This document shows positions 43,596-53,400 of a DNA stretch of 64,000 nt, piece after piece. The position numbers and the translations under genes are program-made. Every line of letters starts with the position of its first letter. The stretch's first letter is position 1. A model generated the notes under the pieces. That model was given only the letters and a program-made list of their open reading frames with translations, did no database searches and had not been told where the DNA came from. The stretch is from assembly GCF_019931575.1 (NCBI RefSeq), contig NZ_CP082923.1:4030001-4094000 (forward strand), read 5' to 3'. The DNA comes from Caulobacter segnis (lineage in GTDB: Bacteria > Pseudomonadota > Alphaproteobacteria > Caulobacterales > Caulobacteraceae).

Positions 43596-44390
43596 TCAGG
43601 CCGGCTTTTCCGCCGCCAGCCAGCCGGCGGCCCGCAGCCTGGCCACCGAGGCGCGGCTGACGGGGGCCGTTTCGCCGTCCACCAGCCTCAGGCGCAGGTT
43701 GCGGCCGTCGCGCTCGACGCCGGCGATCGCCCGCCGCGCCACCCACCACGAGCGGTGGACCTGCAGCCCCTCGACGCCCGTCAACCCCGCCGTCACCCGC
43801 GCCAGCGGCCCCATCTCCAGGCGCGAACCATGCTCGGTGCGGATCCGGACATAGTGGTCCTCCATCCTCAGATAGAGGACGGCGCCGGGGTCCAGCGCCG
43901 GCGCGGCGGTCTCGACGGGGACTAGCCCCTCGCGCGCGGGCGCATGCGAGCGCGGGTACGGGTAGGGGCGCACGCGGATGAAGTAGTAGGCCAGCACCAG
44001 GGTCGTCGCGATCGCCACGCACTGGCCGTACCATTCCAGCGGCGACACGGCCCGGGCGATCCCCGGCCACAGGGCGATGGCGACAACGCGCAGCGGCGCG
44101 CCCTGCAGGACGCTGCCGACCAGGATGACCGGCGGGATCATCGTCCAGTCCGGCCAGCCCAGCCGCCGCGCGCCCACGCCGGCCAGTCGCGCCAGGCCGC
44201 CGAACAGCAGCATCCCGCAGGTGAGGCTGCCGGCCCAGTAGGCGATCCGCAGCGCTGGCCCGCCGTTGAAGAAGCTGCCGAACGGCCCCATCAGCCCCAG
44301 CAGCACCCCGACGCCCACGGCCACGCCAAGGTCGACCGCCCATTCACGGGCGGTCCCCAGCAGCGGCGGGTCGGAGACGCGGGTGGTCAT
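43596..44390 (-). CDS. LytTR DNA-binding protein with membrane domain
   Basis: A 264-residue regulator. The N-terminal part has four hydrophobic helices (about residues 16-32, 42-60, 80-98 and 120-138). The C-terminal LytTR domain (about 160-260) contains ALDPGAVLYLRMEDHYVRIRTEHGS, GLQVHRSWWVARRAIAGVERDGRN and LRLRLVDGETAPVSRASVARLR. Membrane-anchored LytTR proteins sense envelope signals and bind DNA directly. I chose ATG at 44390 (MTTRVSDPP); a longer frame to 44555 has a low-complexity start. Not divergent with ctrA; separated by the ctrA promoter. Confidence 0.88.
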   Translation of the reverse strand: MTTRVSDPPLLGTAREWAVDLGVAVGVGVLLGLMGPFGSFFNGGPALRIAYWAGSLTCGMLLFGGLARLAGVGARRLGWPDWTMIPPVILVGSVLQGAPLRVVAIALWPGIARAVSPLEWYGQCVAIATTLVLAYYFIRVRPYPYPRSHAPAREGLVPVETAAPALDPGAVLYLRMEDHYVRIRTEHGSRLEMGPLARVTAGLTGVEGLQVHRSWWVARRAIAGVERDGRNLRLRLVDGETAPVSRASVARLRAAGWLAAEKPA

Positions 44391-44540
44391 GCCCCTCGTA
44401 TAGATCGCCGTTACGCGGAGTCGCCAGTCTCCGCCCGTTCGCCGCTTCGCGAACCCATTCGCCCATTCGCGCAGGAACGCTGGCCGGACGGCGTTTCCGC
44501 CCTCAAAGCGGGGGCCATCGTCACTCGCTGAAGGACCGTC

Positions 44541-45566
44541 ATGTCGCTCCGCCACGCCCTCGCCGCCGCCCTGCTGGCGGCTGTCGTTTCATCCCCCGCC
44601 CTCCTTCCCTCCCAGGCCCTCGCCGCCAACGCCGGCTTCATGGTGCTGCGGGAGCCCCGCGCCGATGGTCAGGCGCCGGTCGAGGTCGGTATCTGGTACC
44701 CCACCGACGCCAAGCCCACCTTCATGGCGCTGGGCAGCTGGGGCCACACGGTGGCGGCCGGCGCGCCGGTCGCCGGCGAACACCTGCCGTTGATCGTCAT
44801 GTCGCACGGCAACGGCGGGTTCTTCGGCGGCCATGCCGACACCGCCCAGGCCCTCGCGGAAGCCGGGTTCGTGGTCGCCGCCCTCACCCACCCCGGCGAC
44901 AACTACAAGGACCAGAGCCGCGCCAGCGCCATGAGCGACCGTCCCGCCGCCCTCTCGGCCCTGATCGGCTGGATGCTGGAAAGCTCGCCGCTGAAGGCGA
45001 AGTTGGACCCCGCCCGCGTCGGCGCCTTTGGGTTCTCGTCGGGCGGCTTCACGGTGCTGGCGGCGGCCGGCGGCGAGCCGGACCTTTCCAAGGTGCTCGC
45101 CCACTGCCAGGCCCATCCGGCCAATTACGACTGCCAGCTGACCGCTCGCATCCCGATCCCCGCCGACGGCCTGACGGCCCGTTGGATCCACGACCCGCGC
45201 ATCAAGGCCGTGGTCTCGGCCGCGCCGGCCCTGGGCTTCACGTTCGGCGCCGACGGCCTCTCGGGGATCACCGCGCCCGTGCAGCTGTGGAAGGCCGCCG
45301 ACGACGAGATCCTGCCCGGCGACGACTACGCCGAGGCGGTGCACCGGAACCTCTCCCGCCCCCACGATTATCGCGTCGTCCCGGGCGCGCGGCACTTCGA
45401 CTTCCTCACCCCTTGCGACACCGCGCCGCCGGGCGGGGCCCAGGCCCTGTGCGCCAGCGCGCCGGGCTTTGACCGGCGGGCGTTTCACCGGACGTTCAAC
45501 GCCGCCGTGACCCAGTTCTTCACCGACCAATTGGTCGCACCGGTGAAGTCGCTTCCGGGTCACTGA
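44541..45566 (+). CDS. Secreted alpha/beta hydrolase (dienelactone hydrolase/PAF-acetylhydrolase-like)
   Basis: A 341-residue enzyme with a signal peptide ([28 protein letters not shown]). The oxyanion strand is [12 protein letters not shown], the nucleophile Ser is in FGFSSGGFT, the Asp is likely in [10 protein letters not shown], and the His in GARHFDF. Substrate unknown. A GGACC box precedes the ATG at 44541. It lies upstream of fliI with 56 bases between; a separate fliI promoter is more likely than read-through. Confidence 0.88.
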   Translation: MSLRHALAAALLAAVVSSPALLPSQALAANAGFMVLREPRADGQAPVEVGIWYPTDAKPTFMALGSWGHTVAAGAPVAGEHLPLIVMSHGNGGFFGGHADTAQALAEAGFVVAALTHPGDNYKDQSRASAMSDRPAALSALIGWMLESSPLKAKLDPARVGAFGFSSGGFTVLAAAGGEPDLSKVLAHCQAHPANYDCQLTARIPIPADGLTARWIHDPRIKAVVSAAPALGFTFGADGLSGITAPVQLWKAADDEILPGDDYAEAVHRNLSRPHDYRVVPGARHFDFLTPCDTAPPGGAQALCASAPGFDRRAFHRTFNAAVTQFFTDQLVAPVKSLPGH

Positions 45567-45578
45567 GTTCATACCCGA

Positions 45579-45598
45579 TTAACCACGATGGCCGAGTC
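45579..45598 (+). promoter_or_regulatory. fliI upstream signals: TTAACC and GANTC
   Basis: A TTAACC half-site (45579-45584) and a GAGTC CcrM site (45594-45598) lie 25-44 bases before the fliI start. CtrA controls early flagellar genes in Caulobacter; only one clear half-site is seen here. Confidence 0.5.
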
Positions 45599-45622
45599 TG
45601 CGCGGGTGCTTCAGGAGCTGTC

Positions 45623-46957
45623 TTGCGTAGCCTCATCGCCGCCGTCGAACGTATCGATCCCCTGACCGTCTATGGCCGCGTGGCCGCCGTGAACGGTCTC
45701 TTGATCGAAGCCCGGGGCGGCCTGACCCGCCTGGCGGTCGGCGCGCGCGTCGAGATCAGCCGCATGGGCGAGAAGCCGCTGCCGGCCGAGGTCGTCGGCT
45801 TTCGCGAGACCCGCGCCCTGCTCATGCCCTTCGGCCCCGTCGAGGGCGTGGCCCCGGGCGCGGAGATCCGCATCGTTCCCGAAGGCGCCGTGGTCCGTCC
45901 GACCAAGGCCTGGCTGGGCCGGATCATCAACGCCTTCGGCGAGCCGATCGACGGCCTGGGCCCGTTGCCCCAGGGCGAGGTCCCCTATCCGCTGAAGACC
46001 TCGCCGCCGCCGGCCCACGCCCGCGGCCGGGTGGGCGAGCGCCTGGATCTGGGCGTGCGCTCGATGAACGTCTTCACCACCACCTGCCGGGGCCAGCGCC
46101 TGGGCATCTTCGCCGGCTCGGGCGTCGGCAAGTCGGTGCTGCTGTCCATGCTGGCCAAGGAGGCCACCTGCGACGCCGTCGTCGTCGGCCTGATCGGCGA
46201 GCGAGGCCGCGAGGTCCGCGAGTTCGTGGAAGAGACCCTGGGCGAGGAAGGCCTGCGCCGCGCCATCGTCGTGGTCGCCACCTCGGACGAGCCGGCCCTG
46301 ACCCGCCGCCAGGCCGCCTACATGACCCTGGCGATCAGCGAGTACATGCGCGACCAGGACCAGGAAGTCCTGTGCCTGATGGACTCGGTCACCCGCTTCG
46401 CCATGGCCCAGCGCGAGATCGGCCTGGCCGCCGGCGAGCCGCCGACCACCAAGGGCTACACGCCCACCGTCTTCACCGAGCTGCCCAAGCTGCTGGAACG
46501 CGCCGGCCCCGGCCCGATCCGCCCGGACGGCACCACCGCCGCCCCGATCACCGCCCTCTTCACCGTCCTGGTCGACGGCGACGACCACAACGAGCCGATC
46601 GCCGACGCCACCCGCGGCATCCTGGACGGCCACATCGTCATGGAGCGGGCCATCGCCGAGCGCGGCCGCTTCCCGGCCATCAACGTGCTGAAGTCGATCA
46701 GCCGGACCATGCCCGGCTGCCAGCACCCGCACGAGCGCGACATCGTCAAGGGCGCGCGCCAGGTGATGGCCGCCTACGCCAACATGGAAGAACTGATCCG
46801 CATCGGCGCGTATCGCGCCGGGGCCGACCCGGTGGTCGACCGCGCGATCCGGCTAAATCCTGCGATCGAGGCTTTCCTCAGCCAGGATAAGGAAGAAGCA
46901 ACTAGTCTGGACGACTCTTTCGGTCATCTGGGGCAGATCCTGGCGAGTGAGTACTGA
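45623..46957 (+). CDS. fliI: Flagellar type III export ATPase FliI
   Basis: A 444-residue ATPase at the base of the flagellar export gate. Walker A is GSGVGKS (residues 165-171), and the beta-subunit-like motifs [21 protein letters not shown] and [33 protein letters not shown] are present. It starts with TTG at 45623, set by GGAG five bases upstream. Its stop codon overlaps the fliJ start by one base (TGATG). Confidence 0.97.
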   Translation: MRSLIAAVERIDPLTVYGRVAAVNGLLIEARGGLTRLAVGARVEISRMGEKPLPAEVVGFRETRALLMPFGPVEGVAPGAEIRIVPEGAVVRPTKAWLGRIINAFGEPIDGLGPLPQGEVPYPLKTSPPPAHARGRVGERLDLGVRSMNVFTTTCRGQRLGIFAGSGVGKSVLLSMLAKEATCDAVVVGLIGERGREVREFVEETLGEEGLRRAIVVVATSDEPALTRRQAAYMTLAISEYMRDQDQEVLCLMDSVTRFAMAQREIGLAAGEPPTTKGYTPTVFTELPKLLERAGPGPIRPDGTTAAPITALFTVLVDGDDHNEPIADATRGILDGHIVMERAIAERGRFPAINVLKSISRTMPGCQHPHERDIVKGARQVMAAYANMEELIRIGAYRAGADPVVDRAIRLNPAIEAFLSQDKEEATSLDDSFGHLGQILASEY

Positions 46958-47376
46958 TGACCAAGTGGGCCGCCTCGCTGATCCGCATCTCGAACCACGA
47001 GGTCGAGACGCTGCAGAAACGCCTCGCCGAGATCACCGAGCGTCGCGTCGCCGCCGAACTGCGCATCGCCATGCTGGACGCCGAGGCCGAGCTGGAAGCC
47101 AAGAACGCCGAGGGCGACGCCGCCGCCGGCTGGTACATGATCGGCTACCGCGAGGGTCACAAGCGCCGCAAGGCCGACATGCTGCTGCAGGTCGAGCAGT
47201 GCCAGCAAGAAGAGGTCGGCGCCCGCGACGCCCTCTCCGAGGCCTTCGAGAACCTCAAGAAGTACGAGCACGTGGCCGAGCAGGCCAAGGTGCTGGCCGC
47301 CAAGAAGCTGGGCGCCTTCGAGTCCGCGCAGCTGGACGAGCTGAGCATCCGCCGCGCCGCCGTCGGCGGGCGCTGA
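46957..47376 (+). CDS. fliJ: Flagellar export chaperone-like protein FliJ
   Basis: A 139-residue coiled-coil protein with heptad-like charged helices (HEVETLQKRLAEITERRVAAELRIAMLDAEAELEA, EALSEAFENLKKYEHVAEQAKVLAAKKLGAFE). FliJ binds the FliI hexamer and FlhA to couple ATP use to export. Sequence is weakly conserved across bacteria, but overlap with fliI, size and helical nature make the call firm. Confidence 0.9.
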   Translation: MTKWAASLIRISNHEVETLQKRLAEITERRVAAELRIAMLDAEAELEAKNAEGDAAAGWYMIGYREGHKRRKADMLLQVEQCQQEEVGARDALSEAFENLKKYEHVAEQAKVLAAKKLGAFESAQLDELSIRRAAVGGR

Positions 47377-47548
47377 GCGCCGACACGCGAAAACGGACGA
47401 TCCTCGCCCGGGTCCGCGCGCATACACCAAATCTCAAGCGGCCCGCGACATTGTGTCCGCATGAGACCGACCCTCCAGGACATGGACCGCCGCGACGCCG
47501 GCCCGGCCAAGTCCCCGATCGCGATCCGCACTTAGGGGGCGCGGCGGG

Positions 47549-49630
47549 ATGTGGGGCTTCGCGCGAACCGAGACGACGAGGGCCAACGCCAGGTTGGCCG
47601 CCCTGGTCTGCGCCTATGTCTGCGGCCTCGGCTACAGCCTGTTCCTGGCGGGCGCCACGCACAACATCCCGACGATCTGGACCGCCAACGCGGTGGCGAT
47701 CGCCGCCTTCCTGGTCCTGAATCGGCGCCAAGCCGTGGCCTTCATGCTGGTCACCGCCGCGCTGCACGCGACGCTGGAGCTGACGATCGGCGCCTCGGCG
47801 CGGTTCGTGGCCCTGGTCACCGTGCTGGACACCCTCCAGACGGCCGGGACCGCCGCCCTGCTGCACGGGATGCGCGTGCCGACCCGCGTGCGCGATCCGC
47901 GCAGCCTGTTCACGGTCATCGTCGCCGCCTCGGCCTTGACCGCCATCGGCGCGATCCTGGTCAACGGCCTGATCGCGATCAGCGGCGGCCACGCCTTCTT
48001 CCGACGCTGGGGCGACTGGACCACCTCCAACGTGCTGGGCGTCGCCGTCATCCTGCCCGTCGCCCTGATCCTGATGGACCGCCGTCACCGCGAGGGCTTC
48101 CACGTCCGGCCGCTGGAGGCCGCCGCCACCCTGCTGCTGGTGATCGCCATCTCGTCCTGGGTGTTCGTCAACGACGCGACGCTGCAGGTGCTGCTGTTCG
48201 CCCCGGCCCTGCTGGCGGCGTTCCGGGGCGGTCCCCGCGCGGTGGCGGTTGTGGTCACCACCTCGCTCGCCGTGGCCATCCCGGCCGTGCTGCATCGCAC
48301 GGGCCTGGACATCAGGGTGGCCCTGTCGCCGCTGCGCCACGCCCTGCTCTTCCACGTGGTGCTGTACGCGGTCAGCTTCGTGGCCGCCCTGGCCCTGAGC
48401 CGCCAGGCCCGCCTGCAGGCCCTGCTGCTGCGCCGCCAGTCGGCCGCCCGCGCCGCCCAGAACCGCGCCCTGGCCGCCAGCCAGGCCAAGTCCGACTTCC
48501 TGGCCACGATCAGCCATGAGATCCGCACCCCGCTGAACAGCATCCTGGGCTTCGCGGCGCTGGTCGCCGACGACCCGAACCTGTCGCCCGAGAACCGCCG
48601 CCGCCTGGACCTGGTGAGCCGCGCCGGCCGCTCTCTGGCCGAGATCGTCGGGGACCTGCTGGACTTCGCCAAGGTCGAGGCCGGGCGCCTGGACCTGGCC
48701 CTGACCCCGACCTCGCCCGCCGCCCTGCTGCGCGACGCCGTCGCCATCCTGGCCCCCGAGGCCGCCGCCAAGGGCCTCTATCTGCGCACGGTCTGCGCGG
48801 CCGAGGGCGAGGGCGACGTCGACCGGACGCTGGCTTTGGACGAGACCCGCCTGCGCCAGGTGCTGATGAACCTGCTGGCCAACGCCCTGAAGTTCACCGC
48901 CCAGGGCGGGGTCACCGTCAAGCTGACCGCCGGTCCGGAGCCGGGCGCCCTGCGGTTCGAGGTGTCCGACACTGGCATCGGCATCGCCGCCGAAGTGCAG
49001 GCGCGCCTGTTCCAGCGCTTCTCGCAAGCCGACAGCTCGATCAGCCGCAGCTACGGCGGCACGGGCCTGGGCCTGGCGATCAGCAAGGCGCTGGTCACCC
49101 GCATGGGCGGCGCCATCGGCGTCGAGAGCCAGCTGGGCGAAGGCGCGCGCTTCTGGATCGCCCTGACCGCCGAGCCCGCCGCTGTCCCTCCGCCCGCCGT
49201 CGCGCCGACGCCGGAAACCACCACCGAGCGCGCCGCCCGCGTGCTGCTGGTCGACGACCATCCGATGAACCGCGAGCTGGGCAAGGCGCTGCTGACTCTG
49301 GCCGGCTGCGAGACGATCACCGCCGACGACGGCGCCCAGGCGCTGCGGGCCGTCCAGGCCGGCGACTTCGACCTGGTGCTGATGGACGTCCACATGCCGG
49401 GGATGGACGGCCTGGCCGCCGCCCGCGCCATCCGCGCCCTGGCCGGTCCCGTCGCCGCCATCCCGATCGTCGCGCTCAGCGCCGACGTCCTGCCCGAGCA
49501 GATCGCCCGCTGCCGCGCCGCCGGCATGGACGACCACGTCGCCAAGCCTATCCGCCGCGAGGAGCTGATCGCCGCCGTCGCCCGCGCCCTGCAAGGCGCC
49601 GCCGAACGGCCGGCCGCGGCCAACGCGTAG
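47549..49630 (+). CDS. MASE1-type hybrid sensor histidine kinase
   Basis: A 693-residue inner-membrane kinase. Seven or eight hydrophobic helices (about residues 15-290) form a MASE1-like sensor. The HisKA box is KSDFLATISHEIRTPLNSILGFAALV (His near 328). The HATPase has NLLANALKFTAQGG, DTGIGI and GGTGLGLAISKAL. A C-terminal receiver carries the phospho-acceptor Asp in LVLMDVHMPGMDGLA. No histidine phosphotransfer domain is attached, so an external HPt is needed. It lies 172 bases after fliJ; functional linkage to motility is not shown. Confidence 0.93.
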   Translation: MWGFARTETTRANARLAALVCAYVCGLGYSLFLAGATHNIPTIWTANAVAIAAFLVLNRRQAVAFMLVTAALHATLELTIGASARFVALVTVLDTLQTAGTAALLHGMRVPTRVRDPRSLFTVIVAASALTAIGAILVNGLIAISGGHAFFRRWGDWTTSNVLGVAVILPVALILMDRRHREGFHVRPLEAAATLLLVIAISSWVFVNDATLQVLLFAPALLAAFRGGPRAVAVVVTTSLAVAIPAVLHRTGLDIRVALSPLRHALLFHVVLYAVSFVAALALSRQARLQALLLRRQSAARAAQNRALAASQAKSDFLATISHEIRTPLNSILGFAALVADDPNLSPENRRRLDLVSRAGRSLAEIVGDLLDFAKVEAGRLDLALTPTSPAALLRDAVAILAPEAAAKGLYLRTVCAAEGEGDVDRTLALDETRLRQVLMNLLANALKFTAQGGVTVKLTAGPEPGALRFEVSDTGIGIAAEVQARLFQRFSQADSSISRSYGGTGLGLAISKALVTRMGGAIGVESQLGEGARFWIALTAEPAAVPPPAVAPTPETTTERAARVLLVDDHPMNRELGKALLTLAGCETITADDGAQALRAVQAGDFDLVLMDVHMPGMDGLAAARAIRALAGPVAAIPIVALSADVLPEQIARCRAAGMDDHVAKPIRREELIAAVARALQGAAERPAAANA

Positions 49631-49829
49631 GGCTTGGTCGACGAAAGAACAACGTTCGTCGTTTATGACCAACTTGTAAGTTGAGACTTACCTCGTCCGC
49701 CCGTACATCGCGCGGCCTCGGCGAAGTAACGCCGGTATTTCTCCTTCAAAAGCGTACCCGGGACCGCGCGCGACGGCTGTTGCGCGCCGCGCGGCCGGTC
49801 GCGCCCAAAGCCTGAAAGCAAGACTTCAA

Positions 49830-50336
49830 ATGATCCACCACCTGTCCGTCAGCGCCGCCGACCCGCAAGGCGCGGCCGAGTTCTTCGCCAAGGTCATGGA
49901 CGGCGTCGTCGTCGACTTCCCGCCCAATCCCGGCAGCTACATGGTGTTCAAGGCCGACGGCATGGGCACTGGCATCGAGATCTATCCGGCCGGCAGCGTC
50001 ATGGTCCCGAACGGCGATCCGGGCGCGATCTTCACGCGTCAGTCGGAAGCTCAGGACCGCCGCTCGCCCACCCACTTCGCCCTCAGCGTCTCGACCTCGC
50101 GCGACGACGTGCTGGCCATGGCCGCCGACAAGGGCTGGGAGGCCTATGTCTGCGATCGCGGCGGCCACTTCCACGTCATCGAGGTGTGGGTCGAGAACGC
50201 CTGGCTGGTCGAGATCCTGCCGCTGGACTTCGCCGCCGAGTACCTGACCTTCGCCAACGCCGTCTCGGCCCTGGCCGACCCCAACACGGCGCTGGACTCT
50301 CACCAGCCCCAGGCCCGGACTCTGGAACACGCCTGA
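49830..50336 (+). CDS. VOC-family (glyoxalase-like) protein
   Basis: A 168-residue protein with the VOC fold start MIHHLSVSAADPQGAAEFFAKVMDG and paired beta-alpha units (HFALSVSTSRDDVLAMAADKGWEAYVCDRGG, VEVWVENAWLVEILP). Possible metal ligands are H3 or H4 and Glu in VEILP. Substrate unknown. The C-terminal tail is longer than in typical glyoxalases. It is monocistronic and is followed by a long intergenic inverted repeat. Confidence 0.82.
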   Translation: MIHHLSVSAADPQGAAEFFAKVMDGVVVDFPPNPGSYMVFKADGMGTGIEIYPAGSVMVPNGDPGAIFTRQSEAQDRRSPTHFALSVSTSRDDVLAMAADKGWEAYVCDRGGHFHVIEVWVENAWLVEILPLDFAAEYLTFANAVSALADPNTALDSHQPQARTLEHA

Positions 50337-50362
50337 GGGGCGCTAAACTCTCCGCGCTAACA

Positions 50363-50470
50363 AGTGTCATCCCGGAAGCCTCGCAGAGGCTATCCGGGAC
50401 CCAGGGGCCAAGCGCAGTGTGGTGACCCCTGAGTCCCGGCTCTCCGCTTCGCTACGCCCGGGATGACACT
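50363..50470. repeat. 108-bp intergenic inverted repeat with internal hairpins
   Basis: Outer arms AGTGTCATCCCGG (50363-50375) and CCGGGATGACACT (50458-50470) are reverse complements. Inside are GGGACCCAGGGG...CCCCTGAGTCCC and smaller hairpins (AGCCTCGCAGAGGCT). The cloverleaf-like layout fits a REP-type unit located between convergent genes. Confidence 0.7.
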
Positions 50471-50494
50471 GGAGAGTAGCAGTGACAGGGTCCC

Positions 50495-51610
50495 TCACCC
50501 GCCGGCGAAATAGGCCTTCAGCCGCGCGGCCTCGGCCGGGGTGATGGCCATCACCGCCCCGTGCTTGGGCCCCGCGAAGTTCGTCGCCTTCATCGGCGAG
50601 CCGGGCTCGTTGAAGCGGCCCAGGTTCTTGAAGTGGACGAAGTCGGTGGTCTCCGAGAAGCCCATGTTGTTCTTCGGCTTGGCCCCGAACACGTCGTACA
50701 TCAGCACGTAGGTCCCCGTTCCGTGGCGGCGCCAGAGGTTCGGCGCCTCGGTGCTGACGGTCTCGGGATCGACCTTGGCCGGGTCGAAGACATAGCCGCC
50801 ATTCGCCCGGTCCGAGATCGCCTGCTTCAGATAGCCGGGCGTGTCATGGGCCACGTAGAACAGGTGGTACTTGCTCCCGACCTTGGTGATGTCGCCGTCG
50901 ATGGCGGCCTTGCCGGCCACCGGATACGTAAACAGCGACTGGGGCGCGGCGGTCAGGGTCGTGAAGGCCGGGTCGGCGTAGGCGTAGACCAGCGAAGCCG
51001 GCTCATCGAGGAAACGGGTCGTGAAATAGACCATCAGCTTCTTCTCGGCCGGGTCCCAGATCGTCTCGGGCGCCCAGGCGGCGCTGCGGGTCTCGTCCTT
51101 GTCGAACAGCTTGGCGACCGGGACCCGCGCATGGGTCCAGTGGATCAGGTCGTACGACCGCATCAGGATCAGGTTCCGGTTGTTGCCCCAGCCATAGGGC
51201 TTCTGCGGCCGCTCCCACTGGGTGTCGCGCAGCCCCGCCTCCTTGGCGAAGATGTGCAGGTCGGTCATGGCCAGGTAGAAGGCCCCGTCCGGACCGCGCA
51301 TGATGTGCGGGTCGCGCACGCCCTTCTGCTCGGCCAGCTGGCCGCCGGTGAAGATCGGCTCGCCGCCGTTGACGTCGGTGAAGGTGTAGCCGTCGGCCGA
51401 GGTGGCGAAGTAGACCGCGTGGGTCTCGTCCTTGAAGTAGACGAGAAGATAGGCGCTCTGGGCCTTGTCGGCTGGGACCGGCTGGGCGCGGCCGGCCAGC
51501 TTGTCGACCAGCTCCAGGGTCTTGGACGCGACGGGGGACCCAGCGATCGCCGGGGCGGCGCAGGCCAGGAGGGCGACGGCGGCGACGGCCGCCCGCAGCA
51601 GACGTTTCAT
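50495..51610 (-). CDS. Secreted GH43-like arabinanase/arabinosidase
   Basis: A 371-residue five-bladed propeller protein with a signal peptide (MKRLLRAAVAAVALLACAAPAIA). It shows repeated propeller strands and the pattern VRDPHIMRGPDGAFYLAMTD (Asp), WAPETIWDPAEKKLMVYFTT (Glu and Asp) and DGDITKVGSKYHLFY, as in GH43-like family members. It acts in the periplasm or outside. The start at 51610 has AGGAG eight bases upstream. It lies 11 bases downstream of the GH51 gene, so the two form an operon for arabinan use. Confidence 0.87.
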   Translation of the reverse strand: MKRLLRAAVAAVALLACAAPAIAGSPVASKTLELVDKLAGRAQPVPADKAQSAYLLVYFKDETHAVYFATSADGYTFTDVNGGEPIFTGGQLAEQKGVRDPHIMRGPDGAFYLAMTDLHIFAKEAGLRDTQWERPQKPYGWGNNRNLILMRSYDLIHWTHARVPVAKLFDKDETRSAAWAPETIWDPAEKKLMVYFTTRFLDEPASLVYAYADPAFTTLTAAPQSLFTYPVAGKAAIDGDITKVGSKYHLFYVAHDTPGYLKQAISDRANGGYVFDPAKVDPETVSTEAPNLWRRHGTGTYVLMYDVFGAKPKNNMGFSETTDFVHFKNLGRFNEPGSPMKATNFAGPKHGAVMAITPAEAARLKAYFAGG

Positions 51611-51621
51611 GCGCATCGCTC

Positions 51622-53196
51622 CTACTTCACCGGATCCAGGCCGATCACGGTCACCGAGTGCGGCGGCAGCTCCAGCGTCGCCGATGACCCGGCGGCCTTG
51701 ATCGCTGCGGGCTGCGGCTTGACCCGCGTGGGCGCTGCGAAGGTGTTGAACGCGCCCATCTCGTCGGCCGCCAGGGTGTCGCCCTGGGCGCCCTTGAAGG
51801 TGTAGCCGGGCGCCGTCGGCGTGATCTTCAGCGGCTGGCGGGGATCGAGGTTGGTGAACGACAGCCACAGCTTGCCATCCTTGCCGACCGCCCCGATGGC
51901 GTCCAGGCGCGGCAGGGTCACGTCGCCTTCCTGATAGGTCCCGGCGTCGTAGGCCAGCGGCACGACCTTGGCGTCCTGGAACGCCGTGTACATCCGGAAC
52001 AGGTGGTAGGTCGGCGTCAGCAGCATCTTGTCGCCGTCGGTCAGGATCATCGCCTGCAGGACGTTGATCGTCTGGGCGATGTTGGCGCCCTTCACCCGGT
52101 CGGCGTGGCGGGCGAAGATGTTGAGGTTCAGGGCCGCGACGATGGCGTCGCGCTGGGTGCTCTGCTGGTACAGCGACGAGCCCGGCGCGCCCTCCTCGAC
52201 CTTGAACCAGGTTCCCCACTCGTCGACGAGCAGCCCGACCTTCTTGGCCGGATCGTACTTGTCCATGATCGCCGCGTGCTTGCTGACCAGCTCCTCCATC
52301 CACAGGGTGGACTTCAGCAGTTCGGCGTACTGATGGGCGTCAAAGCCGGTGGCCCGCTCCGGCTTCTTGGGCCAGGTGTAGCTGTGCAGGGAGATCGCAT
52401 CGATGTCCCAGCTGTAGATCTTCTTGCTCCAGGCCTGCATGACCGTCTCGGTCCAGCCGTAGTCGTCGCGATCCGCGCCGACGGCCACCTTCAGCATCTT
52501 GTCGGGCCCGCTCTTCTGGGCCGGGTTGAAATTCTTGGTGAAGGTCGCGAACTGACGCATCTCCTTGGCGTAGTCGCTGGCCGTCATCGAGCCGCCGCAG
52601 CCCCAGCTCTCGTTGCCCAGGCCCACCATCGCCACCTTGAACGGCTTTTCGCGCCCGTTGGCGACCCGCAGCTTGCCCAGTTCCGAAGGCTTGTCCGTGG
52701 TCATGTATTCCAGCCACTCGGACGCCTCCTGCGGCGAGCCGGAACCGACATTGACCGAGACGTAGGCGTCGGCCCCGATCTGGTCGACGAAGTCCATGAA
52801 CTCGTGGGTGCCGAACTGGTTGGTCTCGAGCACGCCGCCCCAGCTGGAATTGGTCGTCGTCGGGCGTTCCTTCCCGACGCCGTTGCGCCAGTGGTACTCG
52901 TCGGCGTAGCAGCCGCCCGGCCAGCGAACGTTGGGAACCTTGATCGCCTTCAGCGCCGCCACGACGTCGTTGCGGATGCCGCGCGTATTAGGGATCTTCG
53001 AGTCCGGCCCGACCCAGATGCCCTCGTAGACACCCCGGCCGAGATGTTCGGAAAATTGTCCGAGTATATTGCGGTTTATGATGGGACCGGGCTTGCCGGC
53101 GTCCACCGTGACGGCGACGTCGGGCGCGGCGGCATGAGCCAAAGCGCCGATCGACAAGGCGAACGCGAGCGGCGCGGCGAACCAAAGCGGCTTCAT
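51622..53196 (-). CDS. Secreted GH51 alpha-L-arabinofuranosidase
   Basis: A 524-residue retaining glycosidase that removes arabinofuranose side groups. The signal peptide is MKPLWFAAPLAFALSIGALAHA. Acid/base Glu is in MVGLGNESWGCGG and the nucleophile Glu in LLVDEWGTWFKVEEG, both canonical. The C-terminal beta-sandwich (about residues 400-524) closes the family fold. Start at 53196 (MKPLWF); a TTG at 53214 in the same frame is less likely. The AT-rich region just upstream contains TTTATTTGTCTGATTATTC, a possible operator. Confidence 0.93.
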   Translation of the reverse strand: MKPLWFAAPLAFALSIGALAHAAAPDVAVTVDAGKPGPIINRNILGQFSEHLGRGVYEGIWVGPDSKIPNTRGIRNDVVAALKAIKVPNVRWPGGCYADEYHWRNGVGKERPTTTNSSWGGVLETNQFGTHEFMDFVDQIGADAYVSVNVGSGSPQEASEWLEYMTTDKPSELGKLRVANGREKPFKVAMVGLGNESWGCGGSMTASDYAKEMRQFATFTKNFNPAQKSGPDKMLKVAVGADRDDYGWTETVMQAWSKKIYSWDIDAISLHSYTWPKKPERATGFDAHQYAELLKSTLWMEELVSKHAAIMDKYDPAKKVGLLVDEWGTWFKVEEGAPGSSLYQQSTQRDAIVAALNLNIFARHADRVKGANIAQTINVLQAMILTDGDKMLLTPTYHLFRMYTAFQDAKVVPLAYDAGTYQEGDVTLPRLDAIGAVGKDGKLWLSFTNLDPRQPLKITPTAPGYTFKGAQGDTLAADEMGAFNTFAAPTRVKPQPAAIKAAGSSATLELPPHSVTVIGLDPVK

Positions 53197-53340
53197 GAAA
53201 GCTTCCGACCCCAAATTTTATTTGTCTGATTATTCGACAGCGTAGACCCTGGCGCCCTGCGCTTGTCAAGACTGGCCAAGGCGGCCGCGCAAGGCCCGCT
53301 GACGCCTTCTTTCGCGCATTACGGCGAGTTCACTTCCCTC

Positions 53341-53368
53341 GCTACACGTGTAGCGCTACGTATGTAGC
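53341..53368. promoter_or_regulatory. Tandem TACA/TGTA operators for the BlaI-type repressor
   Basis: GCTACACGTGTAGC (53341-53354), a perfect palindrome, is directly followed by GCTACGTATGTAGC (53355-53368), a near-palindrome. TACA...TGTA cores are the hallmark of BlaI/MecI operators. They lie 32 bases before the repressor start. Confidence 0.82.
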
Positions 53369-53400
53369 GACACACTGGCGAACAGTGAGCGGAGGCCGCC

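Noticed and set aside
47461..47535. A 24-codon ORF between fliJ and the hybrid kinase
   Set aside because: No ribosome-binding site and no recognisable product; a leader peptide is possible but unsupported.
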